Shown here: positions 9,121-18,838 of the stretch, one piece after another
Position numbering within the stretch: position 1 is the first letter of the stretch
How the letters are laid out: the number at the start of each line of letters is the position of its first letter
Source of the DNA: Luteitalea pratensis
Lineage (GTDB): Bacteria > Acidobacteriota > Vicinamibacteria > Vicinamibacterales > Vicinamibacteraceae
DNA: 64,000 nt
Direction: 5' to 3'
Assembly: GCF_001618865.1 (NCBI RefSeq)
Contig: NZ_CP015136.1
Coordinates: forward strand, 3,383,001-3,447,000
Notes under the pieces: generated by a model
Databases searched by the model: none
Told to the model about the DNA's origin: nothing
The model's input: the letters and a program-made list of their open reading frames with translations, nothing else
Program-made: the position numbers and the translations under genes

Positions 9121-11910
9121 TCATCGTCCCGACGCCGCAACACGTCGTCGCACCTCGTCGAAGAAGTTCAGCATTAGCGTTACCTGCTGCCGCGCCGGTT
9201 GCGGCGCCTCGGCCGAGAGCACCGCGGCGAAGCGCTTGCCGTCGGGCGCCAGATCGAACGTCCCGATGAGCCCGAGATTGTGCAGGCGCCGATCGGACCA
9301 CACGCGTGGCCGCCCCGCGACGAATGTGTCGTTCGTTGCGGTGTACGGGACGACCATCAGGCGGAGATCCTCCGCGCGGTAGAACAGTTCGGTCGCGGTG
9401 CGCGACCACACGGGAAATATGCCACCAGCCGTCGAAATCGACCACTGCCTGCCCGTGTCGGGAAAGGCGCGCATGTGGACTTCGTGCCGACCCGAGTCGG
9501 TCGACATGTACGCCATCCAGCGCCCATCCGGCGAGAAGGCCGGACTGGAGTTGTTCGATGTCGCCTGCTGGTAGGGCACGGCCTCAGTGATCCGCAGTCT
9601 GCCGGCGTCGACGTCGACCGCCGCGGTCTGAATGAGAAGGCCACGATCGGGCGAGACCTCGAAGAAGGCGAGCCGCTTGCCGTCCGGAGTGAACGACGTG
9701 GGGATTTGAATCGGCTTCTGGCTCGCCCACAGGGGCAGGGAGGGGCTCGCCCCGTCGGCGCGCGCCCAGAACAAGCGACCCGAGGATTGGAAGACCACGT
9801 GTTGTCCATCTGGACTCCAGACAGGATTTCTCTTGAACCCCGAGCCCGCCGTCAGTTTCGTGCGGGTCCCCCGCTGCCAGTCGTACACCCAGATGTCGGA
9901 GGTTGTTCCCTCGTTCAACTCGAAGGCGACACGGCTGCCGTCAGGCGACACGCGAGGGTACTGGTAGAACGCCGGCGCCAGGCCCATCGATTCGGTTCGT
10001 CCCGTGGCGTCCAGCCATTCGAGGACCCGGAGTCCGCTCGTCGTACCGCTCCGGTAGACCATCGTGCCGCCGCGAGACACGTCGATCTGTGCGGCTCCGA
10101 ACTCGGGGTCGGCAGCGATTCCCTCGAGCACGGGAATGGCATCACCGCGCACTTCGCGTCGCTCGAGATCGAACGGCACCACGTATAGCGTGCCCTTCGA
10201 CACGTACGCCAGGTGCCCGGTGCGCAGGTAGCGAGGCGCCATGCCTGCGTTCGGGAGCACGACCTTCTGGACGTTGCGCTCGAAGTCCATGACGGCGATG
10301 TCGGCCGAATCGAAGTTGCCTGCCGTCCGGAAGATGGTGAACAGGGCCGCGGTGCCCCCCGGCAGGAAGTGTGGCCAGCGATGTGTCCGTTCTCCGGGCG
10401 CGAGCTTCGTGGCCGGCGTGACCCTTCCTCCGTCAATCGGCACCAGCGACAACACGATGCGGCCGGGTGCATCCAGTGCCGCCACGATCGTCCCGTTCTC
10501 GCCCCAACTCCCGCCCCGGCCCGCCGGCGCGTCGCACAGCGTGACCGGCTCACCGCCAGCGATGCGAAGCTTCTTCAGCTTGCCGTCTGCAAAGAAGCCC
10601 ACCCACTCGCCGTCAGGCGAGAAGAACGGTGCATACGCAGCGGCGGTGCCGGGCAACGGAGTCGCGTCCAGTTGATCGAGGCGGCGCGTCGAGAGGCCCT
10701 GGACGCCGGCACGGTTCGTCGAGACGAACACGATGCGCTTGCCGTCTGGGTCAAGGATGAACGTGGCGCCGATGGTTGCGGCACCGGTCATGAAATCGGA
10801 GCCCAGGTCGAGCGCCATGCTGTCCGACGCGCGCAGGGGGGGCTCGGGGGGCGCACCCACACGGAACCATGCCAGGGCGGCGATCGTCGCCGCAACCATC
10901 GCCACGGCGATGGCCGCATTCGGCCACCGGAGCAGGCGACGCCGCACCGGAAGCGGGTTCGAGCCTTCGGCTGGAGAGTCCGTGCGGCTTTCGGCAACCC
11001 ATCGCAACTCGCCGCGGACATCGCCCATGTTCTGCCAGCGCTCGTCCGGAGCCTTCGCGAGACACCGCGCCACGACGTGGTCCAGCAGGCGAGGGGCCAG
11101 TGGCTGGTACAACGAGATCGGTCGCGGCTGATCTCGCAGGATCGCCCCGATGATCGCCGCGGCCGAGGGACCGTCGAATGGACGATGACCGGTCGCCATC
11201 TCGTAGACCACCGCGCCGAAGGCCCAGATGTCGCTCCGCGCGTCGGCCTCTCGGCCCTCGACCTGCTCGGGCGCCATGTAGTGCAGCGTCCCGACGAGGG
11301 TGCCCGCCGTCGTGACCGCCGGCTCGGGCGCGAGTTGCGTGACGGCTCGCCCTGCGTCCACTGTCGACGGCGCCAGCGCCTTCGCCAGGCCGAAGTCCAG
11401 CAGCTTCGCCCCGGTGCTCGTCAGCATGATGTTGGCCGGCTTGAGATCGCGATGTGTGATGTGGGCGCGATGCGTGCGCTCCATCGCGCCCGCGACCTCC
11501 TGGCCGATGCGCAGCACGTCGTCGAGCGGCAGCGGACGCGTGGTCGCGAGCCGCGCCGCCAGGGTTTGTCCCTCGAGACACGGCATCACCAGGTACAGCA
11601 GGCCGTCGTGCTCGCCGACATCGTAGACGCTGCAGATGTGCGGATCGTCGAGGGCGGCGATGGCGCGCGCCTCACGTTCGAAGCGCGCACGCAGATCGGC
11701 GTCGGCGCTGCCAGCGATGTGCGGCGCGACGACCTTGAGAGCGACAGTGCGACCGAGGCGCACGTCGCGCGCGCGGTACACCTCGCCCATGCCCCCGGAT
11801 CCGAGGTGGCTGAGGATTTCGTACGAGCCCACTCGCTCACCAAATGCGAGACGTATGCCGTTGGCCATGGTCGGCGCGCGGCCGCGGGCCTCGAGCCCGG
11901 CCTGCCTCAC
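9121..11910 (-). CDS. Ser/Thr protein kinase with TolB-like propeller
   Basis: A 929-residue PknB-type receptor kinase. The kinase domain spans about 29-300: glycine loop GSGGMG (37-42), Lys in ALKVV (59), HRDLKPAN (153-160), DFG (172-174), MAPEQ and SDIWAFG. A transmembrane segment follows near 330-350 (WPNAAIAVAMVAATIAALAWF). The C-terminal 560 residues are PD40-type propeller repeats (SPDG, TPDGKRL) expected outside the membrane. It is predicted to phosphorylate cytoplasmic targets in response to an external signal. Unlike the other kinases here it has no adjacent ECF sigma gene. GTG 11910 is the longest start; ATG 11868 (MANGIRLAFGERVGSYEI) fits the family better. Neither has a clear ribosome-binding site. 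Confidence 0.9.
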   Translation of the reverse strand: MRQAGLEARGRAPTMANGIRLAFGERVGSYEILSHLGSGGMGEVYRARDVRLGRTVALKVVAPHIAGSADADLRARFEREARAIAALDDPHICSVYDVGEHDGLLYLVMPCLEGQTLAARLATTRPLPLDDVLRIGQEVAGAMERTHRAHITHRDLKPANIMLTSTGAKLLDFGLAKALAPSTVDAGRAVTQLAPEPAVTTAGTLVGTLHYMAPEQVEGREADARSDIWAFGAVVYEMATGHRPFDGPSAAAIIGAILRDQPRPISLYQPLAPRLLDHVVARCLAKAPDERWQNMGDVRGELRWVAESRTDSPAEGSNPLPVRRRLLRWPNAAIAVAMVAATIAALAWFRVGAPPEPPLRASDSMALDLGSDFMTGAATIGATFILDPDGKRIVFVSTNRAGVQGLSTRRLDQLDATPLPGTAAAYAPFFSPDGEWVGFFADGKLKKLRIAGGEPVTLCDAPAGRGGSWGENGTIVAALDAPGRIVLSLVPIDGGRVTPATKLAPGERTHRWPHFLPGGTAALFTIFRTAGNFDSADIAVMDFERNVQKVVLPNAGMAPRYLRTGHLAYVSKGTLYVVPFDLERREVRGDAIPVLEGIAADPEFGAAQIDVSRGGTMVYRSGTTSGLRVLEWLDATGRTESMGLAPAFYQYPRVSPDGSRVAFELNEGTTSDIWVYDWQRGTRTKLTAGSGFKRNPVWSPDGQHVVFQSSGRLFWARADGASPSLPLWASQKPIQIPTSFTPDGKRLAFFEVSPDRGLLIQTAAVDVDAGRLRITEAVPYQQATSNNSSPAFSPDGRWMAYMSTDSGRHEVHMRAFPDTGRQWSISTAGGIFPVWSRTATELFYRAEDLRLMVVPYTATNDTFVAGRPRVWSDRRLHNLGLIGTFDLAPDGKRFAAVLSAEAPQPARQQVTLMLNFFDEVRRRVAASGR

Positions 11911-12296
11911 GTGCGCTGTAATGCCTACGCAATGGCCCTGATGGTACCGCAGACAGCGTGCACGCTCGCTCGATCGGCAAGCACTCGATCCGCCATCTGT
12001 GGTGCCATCCCGAGGCAGCGGTTAGATTGATGAGGTACTCGAGGAGCGCCGGGTCCAGCCGACTGGATAGGTCGGCCATGGCGGTCAGCGCGTTTCCCGT
12101 CGGGCAGGTTCTTCAACCGGTGCGAGTGCAGCAAGCCCTCGAGCACATCTTGCCGTCGTGGGTGAGAGCTGACACCCACGCGCTCGTTTGTTGCTTGCCG
12201 ATCGACCGCCAGCAGGCGCGACCCGTCGCTACGGTTTGCCACGAATGGCGGCCGAGTAGACACCGTGCTCACAGATCGTCTCCAGCCTGTAGCGCT
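11911..12296. other. Gap without a supportable gene; short dispersed repeat
   Basis: No convincing gene. Around 11965-12030 the sequence resembles a stretch at about 59440-59505: both contain GCTCGATCG, then ATC-C-CCAT-TGTGG and CCATC-CGAGG. In the plus frame both translate to a similar string (ARSIGK-SI-HLW). The origin is unknown. Confidence 0.3.
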
Positions 12297-12590
12297 TCAC
12301 CAACGACGTAGCCTGCCCTGACGGTCGGCGTCGAGCACGGCGCGTGCGACGGTGCGTCCGAGGGCGCGTCCGATGTCGTTGTCGAACCGATAATGGGCGC
12401 CGGCATACAGGCGCGACTCCGCACCTTCAGTCGCCTGCCTCGACGCTTCGGCCGCGTCCTGCGGTAGTAATGCGCCGATGGCCGTCTCCGCCGCCCCGAC
12501 CAGACACCCGTGGCCGGACGGATAGCAGCCCGTGGTGAAAGTATCGCCTGAGTCGATCGGAGGGATCGACACGATCGATCGCGCTCGATA
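12297..12590 (-). pseudogene. C-terminal remnant of a PAP2-superfamily phosphatase/haloperoxidase
   Basis: The minus strand encodes CYPSGHGCLVGAAE and, 45 residues later, ESRLYAGAHYRFDND with a following ALGRTVARAVL. These are the second and third signature motifs of PAP2 acid phosphatases and vanadium haloperoxidases (PSGH, and SR-x5-H). The upstream two thirds are missing; reading runs backward into the transposase gene at 12603, so an insertion probably removed it. A complete relative with the same fold lies at 48311. Confidence 0.6.
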
Positions 12591-12602
12591 GACTGGCTGC
12601 GC

Positions 12603-13961
12603 ATGGCCATGGGCACCCGTCAGGATGAACAACCGCCGCTGTGGATCGCGACCTCGGACCTGCCGACCGCGCCTGGACATCCGTTCTACGCGCAGTTGAA
12701 TACGGTGCTCGACGCGGCCGGCTTCGACGCCTTCGTCGAGGCCGAATGCCGCCGGTTCTACGCGGCGGTGATGGGACGCCCCGGGCTGGCGCCGGGTCGG
12801 TACTTCCGCCTGCTTCTCCTCGGGTACTTCGAGGGCCTCGGCTCCGAGCGCGGCATTGCGTGGCGGGCCGCCGATTCGCTGGCGATCCGCCGCTTCCTAC
12901 ATCTGGGGCTCGAGGACGGCACGCCGGATCATTCGACCATCTCCCGCACGCGGCGGCTGATCGACGTCGAGACCCATCGGGCGGTCTTCACGTGGGTCCA
13001 GACGCAATTGGTGGCGCACGGCCTGCGGCGCGGCGAGACCGTGGCGGTCGATGCGACCACGCTGGAAGCCAACGCGGCGATGCGCAGCATCGTGCGGCGT
13101 GACACGGGCGAGACGTATCAGGCCTACCTCACGCAGCTTGCCGCGGCGTCCGGCATCACGACGCCGACGCGCGAGGCGCTGGCGCGCTTCGATCGTCGGC
13201 GCAAGAAGCGGAGTTCCAACCAGGACTGGACGCATCCCCACGATCCCGACGCGAAGATCACCAAGATGAAGGACGGGCGGACGCACCTCGCGCACAAGGC
13301 CGAGCACGCCGTCGATGTCGACAGCGGGGCGGTCGTCTCGGTGCGCCTGGACGGGGCCGACGTCGGCGACGCCACCACGGTGATCGACACGGTCGTGGAC
13401 GCGACGACCCAACTGGAACGGGCCGGTGCGCCGCATCACCTCGATGACCTGATCGGCGACAAGGGCTACCACAGCAATCGGGCGCTCATCGACCTGGACG
13501 CGCTCAGCGTGCGTGCCTACATCGCCGAACCGGATCGGGGCCGTCGCTGCTGGCGGGCGCTGCCGGACGCGCAAGCGCTGGTCTACGCGAATCGGCGGCG
13601 TCTCCGCGGGGCGCGGGGCGGACGCCTGCGCCGGCAGCGCGCCGAGTACGTCGAGCGCTCCTTCGCGCACCTCTATGAGACCGGCGCGATGCGGCGCACG
13701 CACCTCCGTGGCCATCAGAACATCCTCAAGCGGCTCCTGGTGCATGCGGGCGCCTTCAATCTCGGGCTGATCATGCGACAGCGGATCGGCCACGGCACCC
13801 CGCGGGGCTTCCAGGGCCGTCTCGGGGTGCTGGCCGGCGTCCTCACGGCCCTCGCCGGCCTACTCGCCGACCGCTGGGTCGTCCTGCCGGGCACCGAGCC
13901 CGTGTCGATGCCCCTGCCGCCCGACACCATCGACGACCTCGCCGCTGCGATGCCGGCGTGA
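12603..13961 (+). CDS. IS1182-like DDE transposase
   Basis: A 452-residue transposase of the IS1182/IS5-related type. It has an N-terminal DUF772-like region (PGHPFYAQLN through LRLGLEDGTPDHSTISRTR), first catalytic Asp in VAVDATTLEANAAM, second Asp in LIGDKGYHSNRAL, and catalytic Glu in YVERSFAHLYETGAMRR followed by RGHQNILKRLLVHAGAFNL. The ORF is full length, so it may be active. I could not identify terminal inverted repeats by eye: left flank 12540-12602 and right flank 13962-14020 show no clear match. It probably truncated the PAP2 gene on its left. Confidence 0.85.
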   Translation: MAMGTRQDEQPPLWIATSDLPTAPGHPFYAQLNTVLDAAGFDAFVEAECRRFYAAVMGRPGLAPGRYFRLLLLGYFEGLGSERGIAWRAADSLAIRRFLHLGLEDGTPDHSTISRTRRLIDVETHRAVFTWVQTQLVAHGLRRGETVAVDATTLEANAAMRSIVRRDTGETYQAYLTQLAAASGITTPTREALARFDRRRKKRSSNQDWTHPHDPDAKITKMKDGRTHLAHKAEHAVDVDSGAVVSVRLDGADVGDATTVIDTVVDATTQLERAGAPHHLDDLIGDKGYHSNRALIDLDALSVRAYIAEPDRGRRCWRALPDAQALVYANRRRLRGARGGRLRRQRAEYVERSFAHLYETGAMRRTHLRGHQNILKRLLVHAGAFNLGLIMRQRIGHGTPRGFQGRLGVLAGVLTALAGLLADRWVVLPGTEPVSMPLPPDTIDDLAAAMPA

Positions 13962-13997
13962 GTCAGTGACTTGCGCCACGGGCTGCTAGGCTTGTCG

Positions 13998-14017
13998 CCG
14001 GGCAGTATACTACCCGG
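13998..14017. promoter_or_regulatory. 20-bp near-perfect palindrome upstream of ECF sigma gene
   Basis: CCGGGCAGTATACTACCCGG is self-complementary apart from one mismatched pair. It ends 52 bp before the probable sigma start. It could be an operator or part of the promoter of the following gene, or the end region of the preceding insertion sequence. Confidence 0.35.
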
Positions 14018-14069
14018 TGCCGCCGGGAGTCGGAGCCCTGGACGGGACCGCTTGAGGGGTTGGCGAAAC

Positions 14070-14663
14070 GTGCCAGGCGACATTACGCAACTGCTCGAGG
14101 CGTGGAGATCGGGCGATGCTGAAGCAGGTGAGCAGCTCGTGGCCCTGACATATGGCGAGCTGCGCCGAATGGCTCGCGCCCGTCTTCGGCGCGAGCGGCC
14201 CGGCCATGCCTGGCAGACAACGGCGCTCCTCCATGAGGCCTACCTGCGACTGCTGCGGCACGGTCCCGGTTTGGTCGACAATCGCGACACCTTCTTTCGG
14301 CTGATGGCCGCCGAAATGCGACGCCGCCTGGTCGACCACGGCCGTCGGCGCCTGGCTGAAAAGCGCGGTGGCGGCGCTATCCATGAACCACTGCAGACAT
14401 CGGCGACGCGTGCGGTGGCCCAGGCTCCCGAGGACATCGAGGCGATGCTGGAGCGCCTGGATCGGGCACTTGAAGAGTTGAGCAATCGTCTTCCCCGCGC
14501 TGCCCGCGTCGTTCGACTGCGGTTCCTTGACGGTCTGACGATGGAAAGCACCGCAACGGAATTGGGCCTCTCAACGGGCACCGTCAAGCGCGAGTGGACC
14601 TTCGCGCGGGCGTGGCTCGCTGCCGCCATCGAATCCGATCCGATGGCCAGCACGGAAGGATAG
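14070..14663 (+). CDS. ECF-type RNA polymerase sigma factor
   Basis: A 197-residue sigma-70 family factor of the extracytoplasmic-function type common in Acidobacteriota. Region 2 spans GDITQLLEAWRSGDAEAGEQ through DNRDTFFRLMAAEMRRRLVDHGRRR, and region 4 has a helix-turn-helix in LDGLTMESTATELGLSTGTVKREW. The start chosen is GTG 14070 because MRHGLLGLSPG upstream is unlike the family. No kinase or anti-sigma gene follows directly, unlike the sigma genes at 22834 and 37392, so it is an orphan here; an IS lies immediately upstream. Confidence 0.85.
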   Translation: MPGDITQLLEAWRSGDAEAGEQLVALTYGELRRMARARLRRERPGHAWQTTALLHEAYLRLLRHGPGLVDNRDTFFRLMAAEMRRRLVDHGRRRLAEKRGGGAIHEPLQTSATRAVAQAPEDIEAMLERLDRALEELSNRLPRAARVVRLRFLDGLTMESTATELGLSTGTVKREWTFARAWLAAAIESDPMASTEG

Positions 14664-14900
14664 TTCTCCTTCAGGCGTCGGGCACCCCGCCGACGCGCAC
14701 CTCCCCGCCCCGCCAAACGCCGGAAGGTGGCGCGCTACTCGCGCGCGGGCGTTCGATGATCCATTTTCCGATTGTTTGCGCCATTGGAGGTAGAGCGCGT
14801 TCCCCGCCAACCAACGACGTCGTCAGGCATGGGAGCGCGCGCCGCGTCTCGAAGGCCATCCGACGGGCGGCGCAAGCTGTGTCCGTGAAGAGGGAGTGTT

Positions 14901-15272
14901 ATGCGACAGCATCGTCAGCGAACAAGCCATTGGGTCCACAACGGGGTCGCTTTCGCCCTGACAGCACTGCTGGGCGGCCTGCTGACTGCCTCATCCGTCG
15001 CTGCGATTGATCAGCCTCATCGTGGTTGCGGCGGCGGCTTCGAACTTGGCAGCCTGACATTCGCTGCGAGCATCCAGCTCCCGCGCATCCAGGCTGCCTT
15101 GCAGGAGGGCATCTACGATACGGCGGAATTCGCTTCCCTCTTTGACGTAATCGATCAGAACGGCGATGGGCTTGTGTGCTTCCAGGATGTGGGCGCATTG
15201 AACGACGGTGCGGGCAAGTGGCAGTTCTTCTACAACGCGGTCGACAACAATTCCGCGCACGAGGACTGGTAA
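14901..15272 (+). CDS. Small secreted protein with EF-hand-like loop
   Basis: 123 residues. There is an N-terminal signal peptide (about 1-36; hydrophobic core VAFALTALLGGLLTASSVAA). An EF-hand-like calcium-binding loop is visible at DVIDQNGDGLVCFQD (about 82-96), with Asp/Asn/Asp/Gly spacing typical of dockerin or EF-hand loops. The rest is not recognised. GGGAG precedes ATG 14901. Confidence 0.65.
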   Translation: MRQHRQRTSHWVHNGVAFALTALLGGLLTASSVAAIDQPHRGCGGGFELGSLTFAASIQLPRIQAALQEGIYDTAEFASLFDVIDQNGDGLVCFQDVGALNDGAGKWQFFYNAVDNNSAHEDW

Positions 15273-15485
15273 TTTCAACTCGGATTTGCGGCGCTCGCAG
15301 CCAGGGAGCGTCGCACTCGCATCGCTGATACGGGTTGTGAGGAGTTGGTGCGTCCGGGTGTCTACGCTTCACTCGCGACGCCTTCGGCGAAGCGTCTGCG
15401 GGAGACTCGCCGCGAGGCGTGCCATGGGTCGCGGCGGCTCTAACGCGCCACATCCCACGAATGCGTTCGGGATACGGGAGGCCTG

Positions 15486-15842
15486 ATGCTGTTGCCGCGT
15501 CGTGCCCCGCGCCGCGCGCTGACTGCCCGCGTCGCGCCAGTGGGTCGGGGCACCGAGCGCCTCGCGGCGGCCGCGGCCACGGTCATCGTGATCGTCACCG
15601 ATGCCGAACAGCCGGTGGGCCTGGACGATGGCGCGCTCTCGCAGTTGTTCGGGTTGACGCCCGCGGAGTCGCGCCTGGCGCGGTTGCTCGCGGAAGGGCG
15701 GGACGTCACGGAAGCCGCGACCATGCTCGGCCTGACGATCGGCACCGTTCGCACCCGGCTCAAGACGGTGCTGCACAAGACCGGCACACGCCGGCAGTCG
15801 GCGCTCGTGCAGGTGTTGCGGGCGGCGAGTAACGCTGGCTGA
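15486..15842 (+). pseudogene. C-terminal fragment of a LuxR-type HTH regulator
   Basis: 118 residues carrying an intact LuxR/GerE helix-turn-helix (FGLTPAESRLARLLAEG, then GLTIGTVRTRLKTVLHKTG). The N-terminal 50 residues resemble the segment just ahead of the HTH in longer acidobacterial LuxR proteins (ARVAPVG, then VIVIVTDAEQP). The expected 200-250-residue sensory part is missing upstream, so this is most likely a truncated gene. A free-standing small HTH protein remains possible. Confidence 0.5.
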
Positions 15843-15869
15843 TTGCTTCACTCCCAAATGGGACTCGCC

Positions 15870-15902
15870 GCGCCGTGGCCATCTTTTCCATAGTCACGGC
15901 GC
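15870..15902. promoter_or_regulatory. 8-bp inverted repeat upstream of fibre-like gene
   Basis: GCGCCGTG and CACGGCGC form a perfect inverted repeat separated by 17 bases, lying between the LuxR fragment and the next gene. It could be an operator or a weak terminator; there is no T-tract. Confidence 0.3.
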
Positions 15903-15998
15903 ACTACCAGTGATGGTGTACCTGCTCTGGCTGTGTAGATGCGGCCGGTGAGGCGTTCATCCGATGGCCAAGCGCCTCGGAACAGGGAAGGACCCCGC

Positions 15999-18612
15999 AT
16001 GTATCGGATCACGAGAGACGCCGCACCGCTGTTGGCGTATGTCACGAAGCTGCTGCTCACCGCCGGTCTCGTTCTGGGACCTGCCGTCGCCGCAAACGCA
16101 GACGACATCTATTGGTCCACCAGCGCCGACCGGTCTGGCAGCGTCCTGCTGAACGGCGCGACCGTGCAGGGCAACGTCTACGTGGTATTCGCGCCGAGCA
16201 CCTTGTCGGTGAGTCAGATCGAGGACGTGGAGTTCTTCGTCGACGGCACCCAGGTGGGTAAGGACGTGCGTACTCCCTACGACCTCGCCGGCGGCTCGGT
16301 CAGCGCAGCCAAACCGTACGATACCGTCAGAGAACTCGTCGATGGCCAGCACTCGATCCAGGCGGTCGTGACGCTCAGCGATCGCACGACCCGAACCTTT
16401 GCAGCATCCTTTCACGTCAACAATGCCTCCGCGCCCGTCGCCTGGGGACGCCCTGCGCATCCTCAGCGTGACCGTCGACGCCTCGACACGGACACTCACG
16501 CTGCTCGGCTACAACTTCAACAGGGGGGGCGACGCGATTGTCTCGCTGGACCTGCAGCCGCTGCCCGTGACCGGTGGGGCAGACGACTGGTTGACGGCGA
16601 CGCTGCCGCGCAGATGCGCGGATGGCGATCACACCGTCAATGTCAGCACGGACGGCACCTTTGCGCCCGGCCTCTCCGACGACGACCATGCCGAACTGCT
16701 CGTCACGTTCGGTGCTGTGGGACCGCAGGGGCCTGCCGGTCCGGAGGGGCCGCCGGGCCCGACCGATCTGGTCGCGCTCGACGCGCGCTACTCACCAATG
16801 GGTCATGGTCATGCGGTGAACCAAGTGGCGGGAGCCGCGACGCTCGGCGCGAACTCCTTCAACGGCAACCAGAACATCAACGGTCTGCTGACCGCGACGT
16901 TCGGACAGTTCTCTGGGGTGTTCTCATCGGTGAATACGCCCGGCAGCACGGCGCTTCGGGGCTCTTCCACTGTCACCGTCGGCCAGGGTTTCGGGGTGGC
17001 GGGGGTAACCTCGGCCAGTGTCAACCTGAGCGCAGGTGTCTACGGCGCCGCGCTGCACCCTACCGCCTTCACCCATGGGGTCTTCGGCGAAAGTCTGGGC
17101 AGCGGCCCCGCGATCCGTGGAATTGGTCGCAATGCCGTGAGTGGAGTGGGCATCGACGGTACGTCAGAAGGCACTGCGGGCGTGGGTGTCATAGGGCAGG
17201 TCATCGCGTCGACGGGCACGGGCACAGGTGTGCTCGGATCCGTTAACAGCCCGAACGCGACGGCCGCGGTGTTCCAGAACAACGGCGGCGGTACGCTGAT
17301 CATCGGCAGGGCCGGTGGCGACAAGTTCCGCGTCGACGGCTCGGGGACGGTCTTCGCCAACGACTACCGCGATCTTGCAGGCAACCCCATCGTCACCAAC
17401 ACCGGCGACATCACCGGTGTCTCGGCTGGCGCCGGCTTGTCCGGAGGCGGCGCGTCCGGAGCTGTCACTCTGTGGCTCGACACCACCTTCACCAACGCGC
17501 TCTACGCCCCGCTCTCCCACGGTCATTCCGTTGCGGCGATTAGCGGCGCTGCGACACTCGCCACCAACACGTTCTCCGGGACGCAGACGATCGGCGGCAA
17601 TCTCGAGCTCGGCACGTCGAGCTCCACGAGTGGCAACATCACCAAGAACGGCTCGACGTTCCTCCACGCGCCTGGGGCCTCGAACGTCTTTCTCGGCAGT
17701 GGCGCCGGCAATGCCGGTGTGTCGGGCGGGCTCAATTCGGGCATCGGCGCCGAGGCACTTGCGGCCATCGGCTCCGGACACAGCAACGCCGCCGTCGGAT
17801 ACCGCGCCCTGCAGTTCACGAGCTCTGGGCTGGCCAATGCGGCGCTCGGGTCTGAAGCGCTCCGCGCCAACACCACGGGCAGCTCGAACGCCGCCGTGGG
17901 GCAGGGCTCCCTGCGGCAGAACACGATAGGTGGGCAGAACGTGGCGGTCGGTTCCAATACCCTCAGCACGAACGGCGTTGGACGCGAGAATACCGCCTTG
18001 GGCCAAGGGGCATTGTTCGCGAACTCGTCGGGCGTCGCCAATACGGCGGTCGGACAGTCCGCCGGCTCCAACGCCACGATCGGGTCGAACAACATCTATC
18101 TTGGTGCGGGCGTGCTCGGCGCGGCCGGTGAGTCGAACACGATGTACCTCGGCTTGCAGGGAACGCAGACGCGGGCGTTCGTCGCCGGGGTCCGCGGCGT
18201 GACGACACTCAACGCCGATGCCATTCCCGTGATGGTGGACTCGGCAGGTCAATTCGGCACGGTGTCGTCGTCGCGGCGGGCGAAGGAAGACATCCACGAC
18301 ATGGGCGACCGAAGCCGACGCGTCCTCGCTCTTCGTCCGGTCACGTTCCGCTATACACAGGCTTACCGCGACGGCGCGAAGCCTCTTCAGTTCGGGCTCA
18401 TCGCCGAGGAAGTCGCCGACGTCTTTCCAGATCTGGCGGTGCGCAATTCCGCCGGCGACATCGAGACCGTGCACTACGAGACGCCCAACGTGCTCCTGTT
18501 GAACGAGGTACAGCGGCAGCAACAGGAACTCGCCGAGCAGCGTAACCGGATCGAGCAACTGGAGAAGCGACTCGAAGCAGTGCTGTCGGCGCGGATTCCG
18601 AGTCGGCGCTGA
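15999..18612 (+). pseudogene. Frameshifted secreted collagen-like/S74 fibre protein
   Basis: Two overlapping frames make one protein of about 870 residues. Frame one (ATG 15999, GGAAGGA upstream) encodes a signal peptide (LLLTAGLVLGPAVAANA) and an Ig-like domain ending FHVNNASAPV. Near 16425-16445 reading must shift to the frame that continues PGDALRILSVTVDA to 18612. That frame has a collagen-like linker (GPQGPAGPEGPPGPTD), glycine-rich beta-helix repeats, NTA-x-G-x-AL type head repeats as in phage fibres and trimeric adhesins, and a C-terminal peptidase S74/intramolecular chaperone domain (SSRRAKEDIHDM, FGLIAEEVADVFPDL, then a coiled coil). The likely job is a surface fibre that trimerises through S74. 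A single-base indel, a real mutation or a sequencing error would explain the shift. Confidence 0.7.
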
Positions 18613-18838
18613 GGATCGCCGACCGCGGGCCGTCTCCCCTCACAGGCTCGCGCGGTGGCCAGGCCACGCCCGCCGTGCGTGGGCGTGATCCGATTCGGTG
18701 GACGGGTTGACCACGCCGCTTGAGCGGAGAGCCGGCGCTCGAATGCTGCGCGTGAATAGTCCCGTCGTCACGTCGGTCCGGTGAGTCAGAGGCCCGTGGG
18801 CGCCCCGGGCCTCGAGCGCCCCGTAAGATTCCTGCACG

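Noticed and set aside
10213-12030. Long plus-strand ORF of 605 codons
   Set aside because: It is antisense to the kinase gene at 9121-11910, has Arg/His-rich low-information sequence and no domain; GC-rich codon bias creates such shadows.
17164-18558. Minus-strand ORF of 464 codons
   Set aside because: It lies within the fibre protein gene on the other strand, whose repeats and S74 domain are clearly coding.
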